Of a stretch of 64,000 nt of DNA, positions 1 to 11,692 are shown one piece after another. The stretch's first letter is position 1, and each line of letters opens with the position of its first letter. A program made the translations under genes and the position numbers. The notes under the pieces were generated by a model. That model did no database searches, was not told the origin of the DNA, and worked only from the letters and a program-made list of their open reading frames with translations. The stretch comes from Apoda limacodes (Eukaryota > Arthropoda > Insecta > Lepidoptera > Limacodidae): the NCBI GenBank assembly GCA_946406115.1, contig OX291547.1, positions 12,157,001 through 12,221,000 of the forward strand, in the 5' to 3' direction.

Positions 1-939
1 TTCTACATTCGTTAACTAGAAAATTACTGTATTTGTTTTAAGATATCTGTTAAAACATAGCGTAAAAAAACGGCCTCACCTCTCGTTTTTCTATTTTTTA
101 TTCATAACTCCTCATCGACTAAGCGGGAACATAATTTATTTTATGAAATGTTAAGTTAGAAAAAAAAGCTAGAAAATGACTGTAATAGAATTTTTACATC
201 CTATGTGATATAACTGTATTTGATTATTTACCACTTTTTACGCTAACCTATTCGCATATCTATAATATATTTTAGCTACTGAAAATGAGCTCTATTTGAG
301 ATGAACATTGTCGATTTCAGCTTAACCCCCATAAAGCAAATGTATATGCGCGTTGGGGGCCCTCTTAACAAACTGTTTTTTATTAGATTTACAGGTTTTG
401 GCTATAAAATTCCATAACGTTTCTAATCCAAAGCCATAATGAAAACAGTGTTATTAACAATCCAATAGAAAAAAAACTGTTTGTATCAACATTAGCACTC
501 ATTCATAATTCATTCGCTTTGATCAAATAATTCAGAATATAGTAAATAGCAGCCGCATCGACAATGTCATACTTGTTTTTATTTTTTGTTTTTATTACGT
601 TTACAATAATAACGTTTCAATAAATGCCGCGGTAGATTGCTGTATAGACTAGCGTATCGGACTTTTATTATAGACTTTTAAATGCGTAACAAGCGTGTCG
701 AAATTATTCACTATGCGTATTAGTTACGCGTAGTGAAAATCCTACTTTTGTTTAGTTTCGCTATAGATTACACTTGAAATTACCATAAATACTATACCAA
801 AACATTCTCTTGAAATACCCTATTATTATATTTTTGTATTTAAAATAATAACTTTATTGATTTCTAATATTTACATTATTATAGGCCGTCAAGAGATAAA
901 TTGAAATTTATTATACCTAGATGTTATATGATAAGATGT

Positions 940-1088
940 ATGTATATATATATATATATATATAAACGGCTCCAACGATTTTCATGAAATTTTGTATGCA
1001 GGGGGTTTCGGGGGCGATAAATTGATCTAGCTAGGTTTCATTTTCAGAAAACGTCGTTTTATCCGTGTTTTTAGGCAATGATAAACTA
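940..1088 (-). repeat. Dispersed lepidopteran repeat fragment plus TA microsatellite
   Basis: A TA run is followed by a segment that is the reverse complement of the right half of the repeat at 40322-40602. Shared stretches include GGCTCCAACGATTTTCATGA and AAAACGTCGTTTTATCCGTG. It recurs in copy B at 6632-6780. Confidence 0.75.
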
Positions 1089-1787
1089 CCAAATAAAAAA
1101 AATAATTTGCACACCCTGAACGGGTAGAATAAAATAATCATGTACATAAATATTGATAAACTTTAACAGCAACCAACCAACAGTGTCTATTCTACCTTTG
1201 ATGTTGTCTTTTTTTTTAATCTAACATATAAATTGTAATACATACCTACAAATTTTAAACAAGCAGTGATTGACGAACAGTTTATAAAGTATAATAAAAA
1301 TAATAAATAACAGTCATGGTTTAATATTCAACCAATTGGTAACAGCCAAAAGGGAGTTGAAGTCGCGCTCAAATTAAAAATATGTTATAAGCAAAAAAGC
1401 CATAGCCCTATCAAACGAAAATAATAAAGATTATTTGTATAACTATTTATCGACCTCTAGAATAGAAATGATTAAAAAATTACTCATTTAGTAAAGGTAA
1501 AACTAGATGTCGCTAATAAATATACGTTCCTGGGCGCCACGCTCTTACATTGGTTCCTGGCTAGGCTGCTCGTAAATTGTGTAGTGGTATGGTATGGATC
1601 CCTCGTGCGTATTTCGGACTCAGACTTGCCCGTTTTTTTATTTGAATAAAGATTAGTTTTATTCACGTCTTAGTGGACTTCAGAATAAACATAGAATACC
1701 ATGAGTATTATTTATTCTGTTATAATCACTTTATTGTGTTTAGTTTTGTTTTTTGCCCTAATTGTAAACGACTGACAAGTAAATTTA

Positions 1788-1840
1788 TTAGTCTAGTCAA
1801 CAAGTGCTTTTTTGTTGATTGCACTTGTTGACTAGACTAA
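1788..1840. repeat. Perfect 20 bp inverted repeat (hairpin)
   Basis: The arms 1788-1807 and 1821-1840 are exact reverse complements, around the core GTCTAGTCAACAAGTGC, with a 13-base T-rich loop. It is probably the fold-back end or centre of a small element; no flanking target duplication was recognised. Confidence 0.85.
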
Positions 1841-1984
1841 ATATGCCAGCGGCCGTCTTACAAGAAACCCGATAGACGTCGGTTTTATAGCATCGTTTTT
1901 TTTTTGCAATTACCTTCTAAGTAGATAGACTAAGCACGTCATGCAATTACATGCGCGAACAGTGGAACCGGTTTTATTTTACCA

Positions 1985-2257
1985 CATAACTTTGCCAGCG
2001 GCTCCGCCCGCCCTAAATTCGGTTATCGGCGTGGGACTCCTTTATTTAATCACAGTATTTATACTGTGTTCGTTAAAGCTCGGTTATAGTTATACCCGCG
2101 GGAATTTTTGAATTTTTCGGGGTAAAGCCTATGTGCTATTCCAGGACCTAATCTATAGGTGTGCTAAGTTTCATACCGATCCGTCCAGTGGCTGAAGCGT
2201 TATTGAGTAACAAACATCCACACTTACAAACTTTCGCATTTATAATATTAGTAGGAT
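1985..2257 (+). repeat. RTE-like 3' fragment (dispersed repeat)
   Basis: It has the typical lepidopteran layout: a start near GCCAGCGGCTCCGCCCGCC, a middle GGGGTAAAGCCTATG, a sequence resembling AAGTTTCATACCGATCCG, and a terminus TTTCGCATTTATAATATTAG followed by TAGGAT. Related ends lie at 25394 and about 46172. Attribution to an RTE-type LINE tail or a derived SINE is from memory. Confidence 0.6.
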
Positions 2258-2929
2258 ATCTTCCATTGCTGTTTTTGATTTTAGGCCCGCCAATACGCTC
2301 GCTAGTCAAACAGTAATGTATGTGTATTTGATTATATGTATAACTATGTAATCGACACATACATGTTACTGAATACCAATATCAATTTGATTGAATGTAT
2401 TTAGCGAAATGTTTCCCTATTAATGACTCATGATTATTAAAAAAATACTTAACCTAGATATAAAGCTTATTAATTTACTATGGGAGGGAGAATAACAGCA
2501 TATATATAAATACTATTTTAATGTTTTTACAAAAGGGATGGATTAAGTAGTCTAACACGTGGTTAAATTTTGTTGTATAAATAAATACTTATAAAAATTT
2601 TGCGACAGGGATGGATTAGAGCGACCAATATGTTAACAAGTCATATTAAATATAAATATTGCAAAAGTTCAAATTTACCACGTAGCCACACCCCTAAGTT
2701 GTGGAATTGATTCATTAAATTTTGAAACATGTAAAACAGACGCGACTTCCTATTTTTATTCCAACGTAAAAAATCCAAGAGTAAGGGCATGGGCTATTCT
2801 TTTACGCTGCAGCAGAGTGATGGTATGACTTCAGTTTTTGCACTTAGATAGCTGAAGAGATGAAGAATAAAATGGAATACTTTTTAATTAGGGTCAAAGT
2901 TACCACGGTAATACATTACACGGTAATAT

Positions 2930-3440
2930 AACGGTTATCATTTTTTAGGAGATAGGTCTTAAAATTACCCAAGAATAATCGTATCATGATAGGAAGGGCA
3001 GAGATTTAAGGGTAGGTTGAAAATATTCAAAATAATCTATGTGAAGAGAAGGACTATATTAAACACCGAGTAGAAGGTTAGTATGATGAAAACAGATTTC
3101 AAGAAATAGGTGTTCTTTAGAGTAAGAATACTCGCTTGGTAAATGTTTTTATAATTTGAAGGGTATATCACAACGAAGATATATAGCTACTCCACCACCA
3201 CCTTTCCCAGTTCTATCATTTCGGATGAGATGAAAACCAGGTAACCTAAATTGAGTAGAAGGTAAAGAGAGCTTAAGAAAAAAATACTGGATAAGAATAC
3301 AATCTACACATTGTTCATTAAAAGATGCCAGAAGATCAGAATAGCGAGCCGGAATACTTTGCGCGTTAATGTGAACTATGCGTTTGTGATTTTTGAAAGC
3401 ATGAAAAATAGCATTCAAATGCTCACTGAGGTTAAAGCAG
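2930..3440 (-). pseudogene. Jockey/CR1-like LINE endonuclease fragment
   Basis: Read on the minus strand, this gives the N-terminal half of an apurinic-type endonuclease domain. It has a start like IVHINAQSIPARYSDLLASF, the glycine run DRTGKGGGGVAIYLR, and then, after frameshifts, pieces resembling YSPSLHIDYF and a degenerate GDFNTYLL. It resembles the start of the LINE coding frame at 19459-21939 and is likely the same or a sister family. It is cut in the GDFN region, only a few bases from the duplication breakpoint at 2917. No reverse transcriptase follows. It is a dead fragment; the plus-strand frame over it is a shadow. Confidence 0.75.
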
Positions 3441-3884
3441 CACGTTCAATCACTATCAGCATCAAAGAAATTTTTAGATTCAGAAGAGCAAACAAAAGAA
3501 GGAATCATTTAGGGCAAATGATGAATCCATACAGTGTATGTATAAGAATCAAAATAATAAAAATACTCATATAATATAAATAAATAAATAATCAAACTAT
3601 AATACAGATACGTATATACACCGGGTTCTTACAATAAACTTTTATGAATATTTATAACACTAAGCCTTAAATAAGGCAGAGAGAAAAAACCTTATATCTA
3701 ATAAATAAAGTAATGTTACAATCAATTATTTTATAAGAAGTAAGTACCAAGCAGGTATTTAAAATTCGCTGCAGGCACAAAATCAGTCAGATTACAGGAA
3801 TCTATAAGGCAAACATATTCAAAAAGATAAAAAATTACTTATATAAAATAAGAATATTTTTAAGAATATATAAAGAAGCTTTTT

Positions 3885-3928
3885 GCCGGCCAAGTTCGAG
3901 TCTGGCTCGCGCACCGAGGGTTTCGTAC
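3885..3928 (+). repeat. Dispersed repeat head with palindromic core
   Basis: GCCGGCCAAGTTCGAGTCTG followed by GCTCGCGCACCGAGGG and a degenerate GGTTTCGTACAA. This is a diverged copy of the head of the element at 10090-10360. Confidence 0.7.
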
Positions 3929-4573
3929 AATTTTATTATATGTAGATAGTTTTTCCATCATGAGATTAAGTCTCACAGGCTTATGAAACTTTTTTGCATT
4001 TTTCCTTTATTTGTGATGCAACATAGCAATGCAGCTTTTAGCATAATTTCATGATTTTAGGTCAACGGGAAGTATCCCATAGGTATTTTATTTGTGTCAC
4101 AATAAGCGATGAAAAATATCGTATTTTAGGCATATTTTTTTATTACATTAACTTATGTAAGAATCACTGATTCATGAAGTGATTTAAACCATATTAATTA
4201 AGTCAACGTATACGTAAAGTTATTTATAAAATTCTTCTAATATTTAAAGGAGGTTAAAACCTCGACCAAAAGCACATAAGCTTTAATCCTTATTAATAGA
4301 AAAAATGCTTGAGTGTCATTTTTTTTTTAAATATTTGCTATAGTTCAAGTTAAACTAGTCGACTTTCATATATGAGTGTGATAATAACAATAATAATCAA
4401 TAAATCTGAAAATTTTTCAGGAAATCTATAGAAGTTTGTTTAGGGATTCTAAATTTATAGAAACTTGAAGATTTTAATTTTTTTTTATATTTTATTCTAA
4501 ATAAATATACCATATTTATATATATTTTATAGATGTAATTTTACACACACACATCTCCCTTTATACATACATA

Positions 4574-4643
4574 GTTAGTGTAAAATAATCGTAGGAAGTG
4601 CAAAATAATCGCAGGTAGTGCAAATAGTCGTAGGAAGTGCGGG
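4574..4643. repeat. Minisatellite, about 20 bp unit, 3.5 copies
   Basis: Imperfect tandem units based on GTAGGAAGTGCAAAATAATC: 4574-4590, 4591-4610, 4611-4629 and part at 4630-4643. Confidence 0.8.
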
Positions 4644-4687
4644 AGTGTAACGTTAAATAAACGAAGTGAAAAGACTATCGGTAAATT

Positions 4688-4793
4688 ACAACCTTATCTT
4701 GAGTTCTCAAGAACTCAGGTAATCTCCAAGATCCAGGATCACAACTTTACCTTGAGTTCTCTGAATTCAGGTAATCTCTGGGGACACAACTTC
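4688..4793. repeat. Two tandem units of about 50 bp with nested palindrome
   Basis: Units begin at 4688 and 4741 with ACAACYTTAYCTTGAGTTCT and share CAGGTAATCTC. The first contains the palindrome GAGTTCTCAAGAACTC, the second a diverged version. Confidence 0.75.
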
Positions 4794-5095
4794 AGTGGCG
4801 AGAATAAAGCTCAGTACGTAGTGATTATTTCTTTCTTAACCTTACTGTGTGTCATTCCATATGTTTTGTAATTTCTATTTTAATAACTTATTTAGTTACC
4901 ATTACGTAACTATAGCAGCGGGGGGAGTTTTACACTTAAAAGCTTGATTTTTTTATAATATTAAGTGACCGTAGGCTTTATTATTTGATATAAAATTTAA
5001 CTTGATACTTCCACGTGTTTCTAAGAAAACCGCGTCGGAAAAACCATTATAGGATCCCTTTGTTGTCTGTGTGCCAATACATATTTACTTAAGTT

Positions 5096-5114
5096 CGGTG
5101 CGCGAGCCAGACTC
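5096..5114 (-). repeat. Inverted partner of the 3885 repeat head
   Basis: CGGTGCGCGAGCCAGACTC is the reverse complement of the core at 3885-3928, including the variant bases GAGTCTGGCTC. The pair faces each other across 1.2 kb and could mark the ends of one insertion. Confidence 0.6.
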
Positions 5115-6631
5115 TTACTAGATTTTTTTTTTTTAATTATTGAATTATAAATGCATTTAATCGGCGTTTTTGGGTCAACGAGAGTATTAAAAAGAAATTG
5201 ACGTCTTACACTAGATTATTTAGCTAAACTTCAACTAGAATACATCTTAACCGATATAAAGGAAAGAAAACATTTTTTAATATCACTTGAGAATCAGGTT
5301 CGTCTCGAAAAAGAATATTTCAGCGAATTTACAACTAAAATTGTAACAGGTTTAAAATTTTAATTATGTAACAAAAGTTAAGCATATGTGTAAGTAATTC
5401 CCACGCAACATTAACCACATTACAAGCTGTAATAGAATCTTTACAATGGGAGTGGGACTGGAATTTTGAACGTGACTGTACAGTAGTTTTCTAATTAGCT
5501 ACTTTAAATGTTTAGCTGAAATGCCCCGAGTTGATATTTGAGTTGCATTAGTAATTTTCGTGCCTACCCCTGAAAGCTTACTAATATAAAACCATTAAGG
5601 CTGCGTTCTACTTGAATGTAGTTTTCTGCTCGTTTTTAAAATCGATGGCACTGTCCAGTTGCAAGTTTCAGATTGGAAAAAATAACTTGGCTTTCTACAT
5701 TCGTTAACTAGAAAATTACTGTATTTGTTTTAAGATATCTGTTAAAACATAGCGTAAAAAAACGGCCTCACCTCTCGTTTTTCTATTTTTTATTCATAAC
5801 TCCTCATCGACTAAGCGGGAACATAATTTATTTTATGAAATGTTAAGTTAGAAAAAAAAGCTAGAAAATGACTGTAATAGAATTTTTACATCCTATGTGA
5901 TATAACTGTATTTGATTATTTACCACTTTTTACGCTAACCTATTCGCATATCTATAATATATTTTAGCTACTGAAAATGAGCTCTATTTGAGATGAACAT
6001 TGTCGATTTCAGCTTAACCCCCATAAAGCAAATGTATATGCGCGTTGGGGGCCCTCTTAACAAACTGTTTTTTATTAGATTTACAGGTTTTGGCTATAAA
6101 ATTCCATAACGTTTCTAATCCAAAGCCATAATGAAAACAGTGTTATTAACAATCCCATAGAAAAAAAACTGTTTGTATCAACATTAGCACTCATTCATAA
6201 TTCATTCGCTTTGATCAAATAATTCAGAATATAGTAAATAGCAGCCGCATCGACAATGTCATACTTGTTTTTATTTTTTGTTTTTATTACGTTTACAATA
6301 ATAACGTTTCAATAAATGCCGCGGTAGATTGCTGTATAGACTAGCGTATCGGACTTTTATTATAGACTTTTAAATGCGTAACAAGCGTGTCGAAATTATT
6401 CACTATGCGTATTAGTTACGCGTAGTGAAAATCCTACTTTTGTTTAGTTTCGCTATAGATTACACTTGAAATTACCATAAATACTATACCAAAACATTCT
6501 CTTGAAATACCCTATTATTATATTTTTGTATTTAAAATAATAACTTTATTGATTTCTAATATTTACATTATTATAGGCCGTCAAGAGATAAATTGAAATT
6601 TATTATACCTAGATGTTATATGATAAGATGT

Positions 6632-6780
6632 ATGTATATATATATATATATATATAAACGGCTCCAACGATTTTCATGAAATTTTGTATGCAGGGGGTTT
6701 CGGGGGCGATAAATTGATCTAGCTAGGTTTCATTTTCAGAAAACGTCGTTTTATCCGTGTTTTTAGGCAATGATAAACTA
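6632..6780 (-). repeat. Dispersed lepidopteran repeat fragment (copy B)
   Basis: Duplicate of 940-1088; same family as 34536-34705 and 40322-40602. Confidence 0.75.
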
Positions 6781-7479
6781 CCAAATAAAAAAAATAATTT
6801 GCACACCCTGAACGGGTAGAATAAAATAATCATGTACATAAATATTGATAAACTTTAACAGCAACCAACCAACAGTGTCTATTCTACCTTTGATGTTGTC
6901 TTTTTTTTTAATCTAACATATAAATTGTAATACATACCTACAAATTTTAAACAAGCAGTGATTGACGAACAGTTTATAAAGTATAATAAAAATAATAAAT
7001 AACAGTCATGGTTTAATATTCAACCAATTGGTAACAGCCAAAAGGGAGTTGAAGTCGCGCTCAAATTAAAAATATGTTATAAGCAAAAAAGCCATAGCCC
7101 TATCAAACGAAAATAATAAAGATTATTTGTATAACTATTTATCGACCTCTAGAATAGAAATGATTAAAAAATTACTCATTTAGTAAAGGTAAAACTAGAT
7201 GTCGCTAATAAATATACGTTCCTGGGCGCCACGCTCTTACATTGGTTCCTGGCTAGGCTGCTCGTAAATTGTGTAGTGGTATGGTATGGATCCCTCGTGC
7301 GTATTTCGGACTCAGACTTGCCCGTTTTTTTATTTGAATAAAGATTAGTTTTATTCACGTCTTAGTGGACTTCAGAATAAACATAGAATACCATGAGTAT
7401 TATTTATTCTGTTATAATCACTTTATTGTGTTTAGTTTTGTTTTTTGCCCTAATTGTAAACGACTGACAAGTAAATTTA

Positions 7480-7532
7480 TTAGTCTAGTCAACAAGTGCT
7501 TTTTTGTTGATTGCACTTGTTGACTAGACTAA
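7480..7532. repeat. Perfect 20 bp inverted repeat (copy B)
   Basis: Duplicate of the hairpin at 1788-1840, unchanged in both arms and loop. Confidence 0.85.
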
Positions 7533-7676
7533 ATATGCCAGCGGCCGTCTTACAAGAAACCCGATAGACGTCGGTTTTATAGCATCGTTTTTTTTTTGCA
7601 ATTACCTTCTAAGTAGATAGACTAAGCACGTCATGCAATTACATGCGCGAACAGTGGAACCGGTTTTATTTTACCA

Positions 7677-7949
7677 CATAACTTTGCCAGCGGCTCCGCC
7701 CGCCCTAAATTCGGTTATCGGCGTGGGACTCCTTTATTTAATCACAGTATTTATACTGTGTTCGTTAAAGCTCGGTTATAGTTATACCCGCGGGAATTTT
7801 TGAATTTTTCGGGGTAAAGCCTATGTGCTATTCCAGGACCTAATCTATAGGTGTGCTAAGTTTCATACCGATCCGTCCAGTGGCTGAAGCGTTATTGAGT
7901 AACAAACATCCACACTTACAAACTTTCGCATTTATAATATTAGTAGGAT
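7677..7949 (+). repeat. RTE-like 3' fragment (copy B)
   Basis: Duplicate of 1985-2257. Confidence 0.6.
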
Positions 7950-8609
7950 ATCTTCCATTGCTGTTTTTGATTTTAGGCCCGCCAATACGCTCGCTAGTCA
8001 AACAGTAATGTATGTGTATTTGATTATATGTATAACTATGTAATCGACACATACATGTTACTGAATACCAATATCAATTTGATTGAATGTATTTAGCGAA
8101 ATGTTTCCCTATTAATGACTCATGATTATTAAAAAAATACTTAACCTAGATATAAAGCTTATTAATTTACTATGGGAGGGAGAATAACAGCATATATATA
8201 AATACTATTTTAATGTTTTTACAAAAGGGATGGATTAAGTAGTCTAACACGTGGTTAAATTTTGTTGTATAAATAAAAACTTATAAAAATTTTGCGACAG
8301 GGATGGATTAGAGCGACCAATATGTTAACAAGTCATATTAAATATAAATATTGCAAAAGTTCAAATTTACCACGTAGCCACACCCCTAAGTTGTGGAATT
8401 GATTCATTAAATTTTGAAACATGTAAAACAGACGCGACTTCCTATTTTTATTCCAACGTAAAAAATCCAAGAGTAAGGGCATGGGCTATTCTTTTACGCT
8501 GCAGCAGAGTGATGGTATGACTTCAGTTTTTGCACTTAGATAGCTGAAGAGATGAAGAATAAAATGGAATACTTTTTAATTAGGGTCAAAGTTACCACGG
8601 TAATACATT

Positions 8610-9195
8610 TTTGCCGATATAAAACCGCAGAGCACTATTACTTTAGGTCACTACGAATAAGGAGCAGTTAGTTACTTGACCTGATTTGATTCGATATAGT
8701 AATTTTTTTAAATATATAAAATTGTGATGGTACATGTAGTTTTATGTCAAAATAGTGTATAGTACTCGGATGGTACGTGTCTATCCATGCAATCGCCTAA
8801 TTAGTTCGTTCTAGAATAATTTAAAAGTGGAATTGCTATACGATGGAACTAATATTTTAAGTCTTTAGTGGAACATTTCGTAAAATAACCTATATAATTT
8901 TAGTATTTGATTTAGTACTAATTTTGGAACTTTGGAAATCTAATTGTCTTTAAATTTCGAAATCGAACATATTGATATGTTCTGGTAGGTCTCGATCCGA
9001 GATATATAAATAAATACATATGGAAGAATGTTGTGTTAAGTTTTCAAAGTGGTATAAAGAATACTAAATTTGGACTGAGAATTTCTATAAAAAGCCATGG
9101 GCAAACGACGAATATAGAAATCACACAGAAATGAAACAACTCACAAACAGATTGAAAAATCCGCTTAAAGGTAAAGGTAAAATTCCGTAGATTAT
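8610..9195. other. No gene seen
   Basis: AT-rich single-copy-looking DNA just past the duplication breakpoint. I saw no coding similarity or structured repeat. Confidence 0.5.
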
Positions 9196-9484
9196 TTCCC
9201 CATACAAAATCAATGTGCCATAATCTTCGAAGTTTCGTTAATTTTAGTTTATACAAAACATTGAGGGCTCGGGTTTTAGTTTTATGAGATAAGCTATTAA
9301 ACCATTTGAGAAGCTCCGACAACATGTAAAATATTAAAAAATAAAGGCTTATTAGAATCTCATGAAACCAAAAACGCCGAGCTCCTAATTTTTTGTGCTC
9401 TGTTTTGAAAGTATTGATTAAAAAATATACAGCAAAATAAAGTGAACTTTGGAGATTATGGCAAAATTCATTTTGTATGGAGAA
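9196..9484. mobile_element. Fold-back MITE
   Basis: The outer parts are inverted copies. CCATACAAAATCAATGTGCC followed by ATAATCTTCGAAGTTT at the left matches the reverse complement of the right end near 9446-9480. Further in, CGGGTTTTAGTTTTATGAGAT near 9270-9292 pairs with the region at 9352-9375. The arms are therefore over 100 bp with many mismatches and a short unpaired centre. A minus-strand open frame across the left arm is not protein-like. Confidence 0.7.
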
Positions 9485-9879
9485 AATTGACGGCGTTGTA
9501 CGTTAAAGTCAAACGAACGAGGTAAAATGCGTTTTATTCGGCATAAAAGAATCCACATTTGACATCGTTAATCAAAAAGTGCAAACTATAACACACTGCA
9601 TTAAATCACACGTGCATGCATGACAATTGAAATATTGGCTAATGCTCGCCCAAAATGGGTAACAAAATGTGTGATCTGTAGCAAATGAAAAAGAGAACTT
9701 TTGTGGTAATCAAGACTTTACCTAAGTAATTTAAATCAAATGACCTTCATGACTTATTTAAAACGATTTAGAAAAGTGGTAAATTCAATTTATTTATTTC
9801 AGACAACTTAGTCCATATTAATGTTAGTAAAACAAAAACTTAAAAAGATGTTAATGGTTAATCCGGATAAATAGCAAAA

Positions 9880-10085
9880 CTGAAAAAAAAAATTAGATAT
9901 TATTCAAAAATTTAAAAATAAATGAATATTAATAAAAAAAAATTTTAGTTCAGATTATAAATTCTAAAAATTTTGATATTTATTTTAAATTATAAATTAG
10001 TAATCGAAAATTATAATGCAAAAAATTAAAAGTCAAAAATTAAAAACAAAGGCAATCTGGAAGATCATTAACAATTATAAAAATC
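9880..10085. repeat. AT-rich low-complexity tract
   Basis: About 200 bp almost entirely A and T, built of AAATT-like words, directly in front of the dispersed element at 10090. No gene. Confidence 0.6.
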
Positions 10086-10089
10086 AAAA

Positions 10090-10360
10090 CCGGCCAAGTG
10101 CGAGTCGGACTCGCGCACGAAGGGTTCCGTACCACTATCTATAAAAACGGCAAAAAAATCACCTTAAATGTTTAATTTATTCTGTTTTTTAGTTTTAGTT
10201 TTGTTGTTATAGCGGCAACAGAAATACATCATCTGTAAAAATTGCAACTATCTAACTATCGCGGTTCATGAGACACAGCCTATTGACAGACGGACGGATG
10301 GACAGCGAAGTCTTAGTAATATGGTCCCGTTTGTACATTTTGGGTACGGAACCCTAAAAA
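10090..10360 (+). mobile_element. Short dispersed element, full length (CCGGCCAAGTGCGAG family)
   Basis: The head is CCGGCCAAGTGCGAGTCGGA followed by CTCGCGCACGAAGGGTTCCGTACC. The tail is GACGGACGGATGGACAGCGA, then TCTTAGTAATATGGTCCCG and GGGTACGGAACCCTAAAAA. GGGTTCCGTACC at the head and GGTACGGAACCC at the tail are inverted copies. Longer copies are at 17159-17752 and 51699-52220. This is one of the commonest lepidopteran repeats; no coding capacity. Confidence 0.8.
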
Positions 10361-10559
10361 ATTCCAAAATAATTAATTAGAAAAATAAAACTCAATGGTA
10401 CAACGGTTATTCCTCTAACCAAAATAGCTCAGTATTGTTACGATAATTCGAACCAGCTTATGAATTGTGACTATACTGATACTGATAAATAAGTTAAATT
10501 CACAAGTGACAAATTCAATGTTTTTGAGACCCACTACACCAAATGATGTACTTCAAATA

Positions 10560-11186
10560 ATTAACACTTAAAAAACAGCTTAAAAATACCAACAGTACAG
10601 GTCATGATGGAATTATCACGAAAGTAATTAATGAAGTTGCCAACAATAGCAACAGTATTAAGCTACATAATTAATCAGTCCATAGAATGTGGTATATTTC
10701 CAAATAAACTTAAAATATCAATAACAAAACCTTTATTTAAAAAGGTGATAAAGAGGACATGGACTGGTATAGGTTAATCTCACTTTTACATAGTTTTCAA
10801 AGACATTCGAAAAAAATATTTACCAATACCTATATTAATTTCTAGTTAAATAAAATACATTATGCAATGAACAATATGGATTCAGAAAGAAAAAGAATAT
10901 TAATAGGCCCATATATGACTTCTTATACAAAATAACGGTTAACATATAGTCTTAAGAGTACTAGTTTGTACATTATTTATGGATTTATAAGCTTTCGATC
11001 ATGTTGATCACAATATACTATAAGGTAAATTAGAAGCCAAGGGTAACCGGAGTAGTGTATTCTCACTTTTTGAATCGCATTTAAAAGAGCGAAAACAGAT
11101 AACTGAGATAAGTAAAATCTGTTAATATGAAACAATAAATATTACACTCCTCAGAAACTTACCCTGTAACAAGTGGTGTGCCCCAT
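10560..11186 (+). pseudogene. Decayed LINE reverse transcriptase (5' part of split copy)
   Basis: Conceptual reading with several frameshifts and stops gives reverse transcriptase landmarks in the right order. These are STGHDGIITKVINE, GIFPNKLKISITKPLFKKGD, an EQYGFRK-like segment, a MDLYKAFDHVDHN-like motif A, and a KERKQIT segment. It then breaks inside the GVPQG motif at the TIR insertion and resumes at 11693. Order and spacing fit a jockey-type LINE. It cannot make protein. Confidence 0.75.
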
Positions 11187-11692
11187 AGGGTTGCCAGATC
11201 GAATGACCCTATTGTCGGGAGAAAAAACAATTTTTCGGGATTTCGGGACTTTCGTCGGGAGAAACAAAAGATAATCAAATTTAAGTAAATATATTAAATT
11301 CAACATTTAGATTATTGTTACATACTCCGCTGCCGATAAAATGTCTACATAAATAAATACTAACAAAAAAAACATTAAATGATTTTCTCATTATCTATAT
11401 TATCATATTATCAAAACTAACAAAATTTAATACAGTTATTTATTTATTAGCTAGTCCCGTGTATTTTGTGTTACATTTTACAGATTAGGAAACTTGAAAT
11501 TCAAAACCTCACCACATGCCCTGCGTGCTCAATGTGGATCGTAGAACGTCGCTTGACGTAAATTCGCAACTTTGAATTATTGTTTTATACAATGAAGTTG
11601 TTATTCGGGAGATTTTTTTCCTTTGTCGGGAGGCGGGAGGACATTCAAAAATTCGGGAGAATCCCGCCAAATTCCGACTATCTGGCAACCCT
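11187..11692. mobile_element. TIR element inserted in the LINE relic
   Basis: Ends are AGGGTTGCCAGAT (11187-11199) and its exact complement ATCTGGCAACCCT (11680-11692). Several TCGGGA/CGGGAG words crowd just inside both ends, as transposase-binding subterminal repeats often do. It is 506 bp and non-autonomous, with no coding frame worth naming. The ends suggest a hAT- or P-like family. I could not see a clear target duplication. Confidence 0.85.

Larger units (their letters stand above)
1..2917. repeat. Direct duplication, copy A (left end outside window)
   Basis: This stretch repeats at 5693-8609 with a constant offset of 5692 and no length change. I noticed only two base differences, at 464 and 2586. 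Homology stops abruptly at 2917/8609, after the shared ATACATT. The left end cannot be seen because copy A starts at or before base 1. It holds no gene. Inside are a minus-strand piece of a dispersed family next to a TA microsatellite, a 20 bp hairpin and an RTE-like 3' fragment. Short open frames at 1484-1666 and 2148-2360 look fortuitous. Confidence 0.95.
5693..8609. repeat. Direct duplication, copy B
   Basis: Second copy of 1-2917, in the same orientation, about 99.9% identical by eye. The true left boundary may lie before 5693, because copy A is cut by the window edge. The internal repeats all recur at +5692. Such identity in non-coding DNA implies a very recent duplication, or an assembly or haplotype artefact. 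Confidence 0.95.

Noticed and set aside
1484..1666. 60-codon minus-strand frame, repeated at 7176-7358
   Set aside because: Lies in duplicated non-coding repeat DNA, has no domain, and its conservation is explained by the recent duplication.
3311..3574. 87-codon plus-strand frame
   Set aside because: Shadow of the minus-strand LINE endonuclease fragment.
1..8609. LTR retrotransposon with 2.9 kb LTRs
   Set aside because: The 2.8 kb between the copies has no gag, protease, integrase, primer-binding site or polypurine tract, and no TG...CA ends were seen.
9044..9325. 93-codon minus-strand frame
   Set aside because: Overlaps the left arm of a fold-back element and shows no protein-like features.
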